A stretch of DNA of 64,000 nt, taken from positions 4,372,068 through 4,436,067 of the forward strand of contig NZ_KV917381.1 in NCBI RefSeq assembly GCF_002019795.1, in the 5' to 3' direction. A model generated the notes under the pieces. The model was not told the DNA's origin, ran no database searches, and was given only the letters and a program-made list of their open reading frames with translations. The DNA comes from Bacillus alkalicellulosilyticus (lineage in GTDB: Bacteria; Bacillota; Bacilli; Bacillales; Bacillaceae_F). The position numbers and the translations under genes are program-made. Shown here in pieces: positions 59,349 through 64,000 of this stretch (positions within the stretch are counted from its first letter, which is position 1; each line of letters opens with the position of its first letter).

Positions 59349-60635
59349 TTAAGAAAAAACTCCACGAATTAAATTCGTTTGTTCTCGGTCTGGACCAACA
59401 GAGAAAATAGATAAAGGAATACCTGTAAGTTGTGATACTCTCTCAAGATAATGACGAGCATTTTCTGGTAGTTCACTTAAAGATTTAACTGCTGTGATAT
59501 CTTCTTCCCAGCCTGGAAGCTCTTCAAATACAGGCTCACACTGTGATAATACCTTAAGGGAAGCTGGAAACTCTTCAATGATTTCACCTTTATATTTATA
59601 AGCTGTACAAATTTTAAGTGTTTTAATTCCTGTTAATACATCAATCGAATTTAATGATAAATCAGTAATTCCACTTACACGACGCGCATGACGAACAACA
59701 ACACTGTCAAACCAACCTACACGACGAGGTCTTCCTGTCGTTGTCCCATATTCATTTCCTACTTCACGAATATGGTCTCCTGTTGCATCCTTTAGTTCTG
59801 TTGGGAAAGGACCATCTCCTACACGTGTAGTATACGCTTTAGAAACGCCTACGACATGATTGATTTTTGAAGGACCTACACCAGAACCAATCGTTACTCC
59901 CCCAGCGATTGGGTTTGAAGACGTAACAAACGGGTATGTTCCTTGGTCAATATCAAGCATAACACCTTGCGCACCTTCAAAAAGTACTCTTCTGCCATCA
60001 TCAAGGGCATCATTTAATACCACAGATGTATCACAAACGTACTGAGCAATTTCTTGGCCATATTGATAATATTCTTCTAAAATTTCTTCTTTTGTGAATC
60101 CTTCAACCTCATAATACTTTTCAAACAAGCGATTTTTCTCTGCAAGGTTGCGCTCAAGCTTTTCTTCAAATACTTCTTTATCCAATAAATCGGCAATTCG
60201 AATTCCAATACGAGCTGCTTTATCCATATAAGCTGGACCAATACCTTTTTTTGTAGTACCGATTTTATTGTCACCTTTACGCTCTTCTTCTACAATATCT
60301 TGTTTAAGATGATAAGGTAAAATAACATGCGCTCGATTACTAATTCGTAAGTTTGATGTATCGACATCTCGGTCGTGAAGATATTTTAGCTCTTCTACGA
60401 TTGCCTTAGGGTCAATAACCATTCCATTACCAATCACACACACTTTATCTTTATAAAAAATCCCCGATGGAATTAAGTGAAGCTTATATTTAGTTCCGCC
60501 AAACACAATTGTGTGTCCCGCATTATTTCCACCTTGATAACGAGCAACTACTTCCGCTTTCTCTGACAAGTAGTCTGTAATTTTTCCTTTTCCTTCGTCT
60601 CCCCATTGAGTACCAACAACGACAACTGATGACAT
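59349..60635 (-). CDS. purA: adenylosuccinate synthetase
   Basis: The 428-residue protein carries the family N-terminus [20 protein letters not shown] with the GTP/IMP-binding loop, [22 protein letters not shown], the [17 protein letters not shown] segment and [17 protein letters not shown]. It joins IMP and aspartate with GTP, the first committed step from IMP to AMP. Length is standard. ATG at 60635 follows GGAGG. It is monocistronic, with PurR-box-like sites and a second dyad upstream, so repression by PurR is likely as in Bacillus subtilis. Confidence 0.98.
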   Translation of the reverse strand: MSSVVVVGTQWGDEGKGKITDYLSEKAEVVARYQGGNNAGHTIVFGGTKYKLHLIPSGIFYKDKVCVIGNGMVIDPKAIVEELKYLHDRDVDTSNLRISNRAHVILPYHLKQDIVEEERKGDNKIGTTKKGIGPAYMDKAARIGIRIADLLDKEVFEEKLERNLAEKNRLFEKYYEVEGFTKEEILEEYYQYGQEIAQYVCDTSVVLNDALDDGRRVLFEGAQGVMLDIDQGTYPFVTSSNPIAGGVTIGSGVGPSKINHVVGVSKAYTTRVGDGPFPTELKDATGDHIREVGNEYGTTTGRPRRVGWFDSVVVRHARRVSGITDLSLNSIDVLTGIKTLKICTAYKYKGEIIEEFPASLKVLSQCEPVFEELPGWEEDITAVKSLSELPENARHYLERVSQLTGIPLSIFSVGPDREQTNLIRGVFS

Positions 60636-60651
60636 CCTTGTGCACCTCCAT

Positions 60652-60686
60652 TGTTACACGTATGTATGTATATAAGATGTGTAACA
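60652..60686 (-). promoter_or_regulatory. 8-base dyad in the purA leader
   Basis: TGTTACAC and GTGTAACA arms lie 19 bases apart, 17 to 51 bases upstream of the purA start. They enclose a TA-rich segment with ATGTATG repeats. This could be an operator or an mRNA hairpin ahead of the ribosome site. Confidence 0.45.
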
Positions 60687-60744
60687 TTTTATTTTCATAT
60701 TCAAAGCCATTGATAGTTTATCAATTTACTGAACTGAAGTCAAT

Positions 60745-60790
60745 AAAACACGAACATTTTTTATATCTCTGCATTTATTTGTTCGTAATG
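60745..60790 (-). promoter_or_regulatory. PurR-box pair upstream of purA
   Basis: ACACGAACATTTT and the inverted ATTTGTTCGTAAT both contain the CGAAC core of the PurBox. Cores in inverted orientation with about 18 bases between 14-bp boxes fit the PurR operator geometry (16-17 in Bacillus subtilis). The pair lies 110-155 bases upstream of the purA start. Confidence 0.65.
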
Positions 60791-60795
60791 ACCGT

Positions 60796-60840
60796 AAAAA
60801 AAGGTGAACATTTCGTCGAAATTCGACCAATGCTCACCTT
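60796..60840 (-). terminator. terminator of dnaC
   Basis: AAGGTGAGCAT and ATGTTCACCTT-type arms enclose an inner TCGAAATTCGA stem, followed by seven T on the minus strand. It starts three bases after the helicase stop. Confidence 0.85.
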
Positions 60841-60843
60841 CTT

Positions 60844-62208
60844 CTATGCGCCAGATGGAATGCTATCTTCTGAATGCCTTCGTTCTAAATTCACAAATTT
60901 ATTGTATTCTTTTATAAATGCTAACTCAACCGTCCCAACCGGACCGTTACGTTGCTTAGCAATAATAATTTCAATAATGTTTTGATTTTCTGATTCTTTG
61001 TCATAATAATCGTCACGATATAAAAAGGCTACGATATCTGCATCCTGCTCAATACTTCCTGATTCACGGATATCACTCATCATTGGACGTTTGTCTTGTC
61101 TTGACTCAACACCACGGGAAAGCTGGGAAAGGGCAATTACAGGGACTTCAAGCTCCCTGGCAATTGCTTTTAGTGTACGAGAAATTTCTGATACTTCCTG
61201 TTGGCGATTTTCGCCTCCGCGTCCATTTCCTTGAATTAACTGTAAATAATCAATTAGAATCATACCAAGACCCTTTTCTTGCTTAAGTCTTCTACATTTG
61301 GCTCTAATATCATTCACCTTAACTCCTGGAGTATCATCAATATAAATTCCTGCGCGAGATAAGCTTCCCATTGCCATCGTTAACTTTTGCCAATCCTCAG
61401 GTTCTAGCTGACCTGTCCTCATTCGTTGTGCATCAATATTCCCTTCTGCACAAAGCATACGTTGTACAAGTTGGCCCGCTGACATCTCCAAACTAAATAT
61501 CGCAATGTTTTCATCTGTTTTGGTAGCTACATTTTGAGCGATATTTAAAGCAAATGCGGTTTTACCTACAGAAGGACGTGCAGCAACAATAATTAAATCA
61601 TTTCGTTGAAAGCCCGCAGTCATTTTATCTAATTGAGAGAAACCTGTAGGAATTCCCGTAATATCCTCTTTTTGGTTTTGTAACATTTCAATTCTATCAT
61701 ATGCTTCAACTAAAACATCTTTTATTGATATAAAAGCACTCGTGTTTTTCCTTTGCGCTACATCAAGTATCGTCTTTTCCGCATCATTTAAAATGGCGTC
61801 AACTTCATCTTCACTTGTATACCCGTCAGCAGCAATTGTAGTGGCTACTCGAATTAAACGTCTTAATATCGATTTTTCTTCTACAATTCGGCAATAATAA
61901 TCGATATTGGCCGCAGTTGGAACTGAGTTCGCTAAATCCGTTAAATAGGATACACCACCTACATCATCCAACCACTTTCTATCTTGGAGCTCTGAGGTGA
62001 CCGTAATCAGGTCTACTGGCTCGCCTTTTTCCGCCAACTCTATCATTACAGTATATAATCGTTGATGAGCTGCACGGTAAAAATCTTCAGGCTGTAGTGT
62101 TTCACTAGCAGACACAAGAGCTTGTTCTTCTAAAAAAATCGCACCTAATACAGCTTGTTCGGCTTCTATATTTTGTGGTGGAGTGCGGTCAGCAAATAAA
62201 TCACTCAT
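60844..62208 (-). CDS. dnaC: replicative DNA helicase (DnaB family; dnaC in Bacillus)
   Basis: The 454-residue hexameric helicase has an N-terminal DnaB domain (about 10-115, PQNIEAEQAVLGAIFLE), a linker and a RecA-like motor. Walker A is AARPSVGKTAFA (about 209-220), and the motifs GMILIDYLQLIQGNGRGGENRQQEVSEISR, PVIALSQLSRGVESRQDKRP and the arginine-finger region SGSIEQDADIVAFLYRDDYY follow. It unwinds DNA at the fork and recruits primase. ATG at 62208 follows GAGGGGG. The gene order rplI-dnaC-purA is as in Bacillus subtilis. Confidence 0.98.
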   Translation of the reverse strand: MSDLFADRTPPQNIEAEQAVLGAIFLEEQALVSASETLQPEDFYRAAHQRLYTVMIELAEKGEPVDLITVTSELQDRKWLDDVGGVSYLTDLANSVPTAANIDYYCRIVEEKSILRRLIRVATTIAADGYTSEDEVDAILNDAEKTILDVAQRKNTSAFISIKDVLVEAYDRIEMLQNQKEDITGIPTGFSQLDKMTAGFQRNDLIIVAARPSVGKTAFALNIAQNVATKTDENIAIFSLEMSAGQLVQRMLCAEGNIDAQRMRTGQLEPEDWQKLTMAMGSLSRAGIYIDDTPGVKVNDIRAKCRRLKQEKGLGMILIDYLQLIQGNGRGGENRQQEVSEISRTLKAIARELEVPVIALSQLSRGVESRQDKRPMMSDIRESGSIEQDADIVAFLYRDDYYDKESENQNIIEIIIAKQRNGPVGTVELAFIKEYNKFVNLERRHSEDSIPSGA

Positions 62209-62330
62209 GACTAGGCCCCCTCTTTTTTCTATACTTTACAGAGTATCATTAATAGCGAAGAATTACCTTCGGATTGTTTCTCCTACATATCCAATCTTTG
62301 TATTGATTTCATTATAGTCTATAAAATTAT

Positions 62331-62362
62331 AAAATGGTTGATTTTTTAATCAACCATTTTTA
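62331..62362 (-). terminator. terminator after rplI
   Basis: A 13-base stem, AAAATGGTTGATT and complement, with a four-base loop lies nine bases past the rplI stop. The plus-strand side is also T-rich. Confidence 0.8.
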
Positions 62363-62370
62363 AACATAAT

Positions 62371-62814
62371 TTATTCTTCTATTACATGTACTTTAACAGT
62401 AGCAACTACTTCCGGATGGATTTTAATCGGTACATTTGTATAGCCTAACGAACGAATTGGATCATCTAACAATATTTTTCGTTTATCCACTTTCTTCTTC
62501 ATTTTCGCTAATGTTTCAGCAATTTGTTTAGTTGAAACAGCTCCAAATAGTCTGCCGCCTTCTCCTGATTTTGCTTTAATTTGAACGGTAATGCTTTCTA
62601 ATTCTTCTTTATATTTTTTTGCAGCGTCTAATTCCTCTTCTGCTTTTTTCTGCTCACTTTTCTTTTGTGCTTCTAAGTTTTTAACATTTCCTTGTGATGC
62701 TTCTTTAGCCAAGTTATTTGGAAGCAAATAATTTCTTGCGTATCCATCAGAGACGTTTTTTAATTCCCCTTTTTTCCCTTTTCCCTTTACATCTTCTAAA
62801 AATATAACTTTCAT
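62371..62814 (-). CDS. rplI: 50S ribosomal protein L9
   Basis: The 147-residue protein has the L9 N-terminal domain ([20 protein letters not shown] and [17 protein letters not shown]), the long connecting helix rich in Lys/Glu/Ala (about 40-75) and the C-terminal domain ([19 protein letters not shown]). ATG at 62814 follows GGAGG at nine bases. It follows gdpP with essentially no gap, so the two are co-transcribed. Confidence 0.98.
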   Translation of the reverse strand: MKVIFLEDVKGKGKKGELKNVSDGYARNYLLPNNLAKEASQGNVKNLEAQKKSEQKKAEEELDAAKKYKEELESITVQIKAKSGEGGRLFGAVSTKQIAETLAKMKKKVDKRKILLDDPIRSLGYTNVPIKIHPEVVATVKVHVIEE

Positions 62815-62815
62815 A

Positions 62816-64000
62816 TTAACTTCCTCCTTCAATATACTCATCAATAACAGTCTGAAGTAGTTGTTGTGCTTCATCGAGAGTTTTATCTTCAAGCTGAACG
62901 GCAGCATTCGTTAAATGACCGCCACCACCGAGTTTCTCCATAATAACTTGAACGTTCGCATCTCCTAGAGAACGAGCACTAATTCCTACTCGACCGTCAT
63001 GACGCATCGATATCACAAACGATGCAACAACACCATCCATGGTTAGCAGTGTGTCTGCTGCTTGTGCAATTAAAACTTGGTCGTATACTTCGCCTTCACG
63101 TGCTTTAGAAATAATAATCCCAGAATGATACAATTCAGCTTTTTCTACCAACTGTGACCGCTTAATGTACTGATTTAAATCTTCTTTAAGTAATCTTTGT
63201 ACTAATATCGTATCGGCACCATTTCTTCTTAAAAATGATGCAGCATCAAACGTTCTTGAGCCTGTTCGAATCGCAAAGCTTTTTGTATCGACGATAATCC
63301 CGGCTAACAACGCTGTTGCTTCTAAGATATCCATTTTAAGTTTCTTTGGCTGATACTCTAATAATTCAGTAACTAACTCAGAAGTAGATGAAGCGTAAGG
63401 CTCCATGTACACCAATACTGGATCATCGATAAATTCTTCACCTCTTCGATGGTGATCTAATACAACAACTCGGTCAATCTTATCCAATAACCGCTTTTCA
63501 ATAACAAGAGACGGCTTATGGGTATCTACAACGATAAGAAGAGAACTTTCGTTACCCATTTCTAAAGCTTCTTCAGGAGTAATAAAATGAGACCATAAGT
63601 GGTCGTGCTGTTCTACTTCTTCCATGAGTTTTTGAACATCAGAGTGAATATCATCTCTATCAAGAACAACAAACCCTTCTTTCCCATTCACTTCAGCAAT
63701 TTTTAGTACACCGATGGCTGCACCAATTGCATCCATATCTGGGTGTTGGTGTCCCATCACAATGACTCTGTCACTTTCCAAAACAAAATCACGCAGAGCA
63801 TGTGAAATGACCCTTGCTCTTACTCGTGTTCGTTTTTCCATCGCATTTGATTTTCCACCGTAAAAGCGGACCCTGCCGTTTCTTTCTTTAATGGCAGCTT
63901 GGTCCCCACCTCGTCCTAATGCCAAATCGAGACTCGATTGAGCTAACATTCCTAACTCTCTAATTGAGACTTCACCTGTTCCTACTCCAATACTTAATGT
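62816..64000 (-). CDS. gdpP: GdpP c-di-AMP phosphodiesterase (5' end outside the window)
   Basis: The visible 394 residues are the end of a degenerate GGDEF domain ([17 protein letters not shown], then [12 protein letters not shown]) and the DHH/DHHA1 phosphodiesterase. The DHH motifs are [25 protein letters not shown] and [17 protein letters not shown]1 contains [17 protein letters not shown]. The N-terminal membrane helices and PAS domain of GdpP lie beyond the window. The enzyme cleaves c-di-AMP to pApA, which affects potassium balance and wall stress. It ends one base from the rplI start codon. Confidence 0.96.
   Translation of the reverse strand, partial: TLSIGVGTGEVSIRELGMLAQSSLDLALGRGGDQAAIKERNGRVRFYGGKSNAMEKRTRVRARVISHALRDFVLESDRVIVMGHQHPDMDAIGAAIGVLKIAEVNGKEGFVVLDRDDIHSDVQKLMEEVEQHDHLWSHFITPEEALEMGNESSLLIVVDTHKPSLVIEKRLLDKIDRVVVLDHHRRGEEFIDDPVLVYMEPYASSTSELVTELLEYQPKKLKMDILEATALLAGIIVDTKSFAIRTGSRTFDAASFLRRNGADTILVQRLLKEDLNQYIKRSQLVEKAELYHSGIIISKAREGEVYDQVLIAQAADTLLTMDGVVASFVISMRHDGRVGISARSLGDANVQVIMEKLGGGGHLTNAAVQLEDKTLDEAQQLLQTVIDEYIEGGS

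Overview
The window is chromosome of a low-G+C, Gram-positive, spore-former-type bacterium of the family Bacillaceae. The right end has the Bacillus order gdpP-rplI-dnaC-purA-tRNAs-(M23 peptidase)-walRKHIJ-htrC-yyzF-rlmH, a block that lies near the replication origin in Bacillus. A NaChBac-type voltage-gated sodium channel and several xylan and beta-glucan hydrolases suggest a salt- or alkali-loving plant-polysaccharide degrader (Alkalihalobacillus/Halalkalibacter type). That genus-level guess is inference.

Left third (1-31 kb). A 7TMR-DISM diguanylate cyclase is cut by the window edge. Next is a decayed flagellin gene whose variable middle is a run of about seven YTAVG...ILTS.DG..W repeats, probably a beta-propeller. 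Then come two MpsC/DUF2294 double-domain proteins, a small helical protein and an FdhF/YdeP-type molybdenum oxidoreductase. After these lie a GH43 glycosidase, a metallophosphoesterase remnant, a CPBP protease, RluF and a sulfite-oxidase-like molybdoenzyme. An ABC permease / ATPase / PASTA-protein operon follows, then the sodium channel, a GGEEF diguanylate cyclase, a six-helix membrane protein and a GH115 glucuronidase. The section ends with a nitronate monooxygenase, a VOC protein, and a two-component system joined to an FtsX-type ABC transporter.

Middle (31-49 kb). This is the accessory part. It holds a serine-hydrolase lipoprotein, an unknown 244-residue protein, a Gly/Pro/Tyr-rich repeat protein, a secreted GH10 xylanase with FIVAR, a secreted GH16 lichenase with CBM6, two ECF sigma/anti-sigma pairs, a heterodimeric ABC exporter, and a MerR regulator next to an MFS pump. 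The stretch 43.5-46.6 kb is a graveyard with a serine-recombinase fragment, an oxidoreductase fragment and large palindromes. Three 44-bp directional palindromes with matching loops (12.6, 36.6 and 59.3 kb) form a dispersed repeat family. One of them sits inside the loop of a terminator of a second repeated type.

Right third (49-64 kb). This is the conserved core: ribosome modification and structure (RlmH, L9), envelope homeostasis (WalRKHIJ, HtrC, M23 peptidase), purine synthesis (PurA, with an upstream PurBox pair), the replicative helicase, c-di-AMP hydrolysis (GdpP) and five tRNAs (Lys, Glu, Asp, Phe, Thr). Four DnaA-box-like sites cluster between and within rlmH/yyzF.

No CRISPR array, intact transposase, prophage or rRNA was seen.
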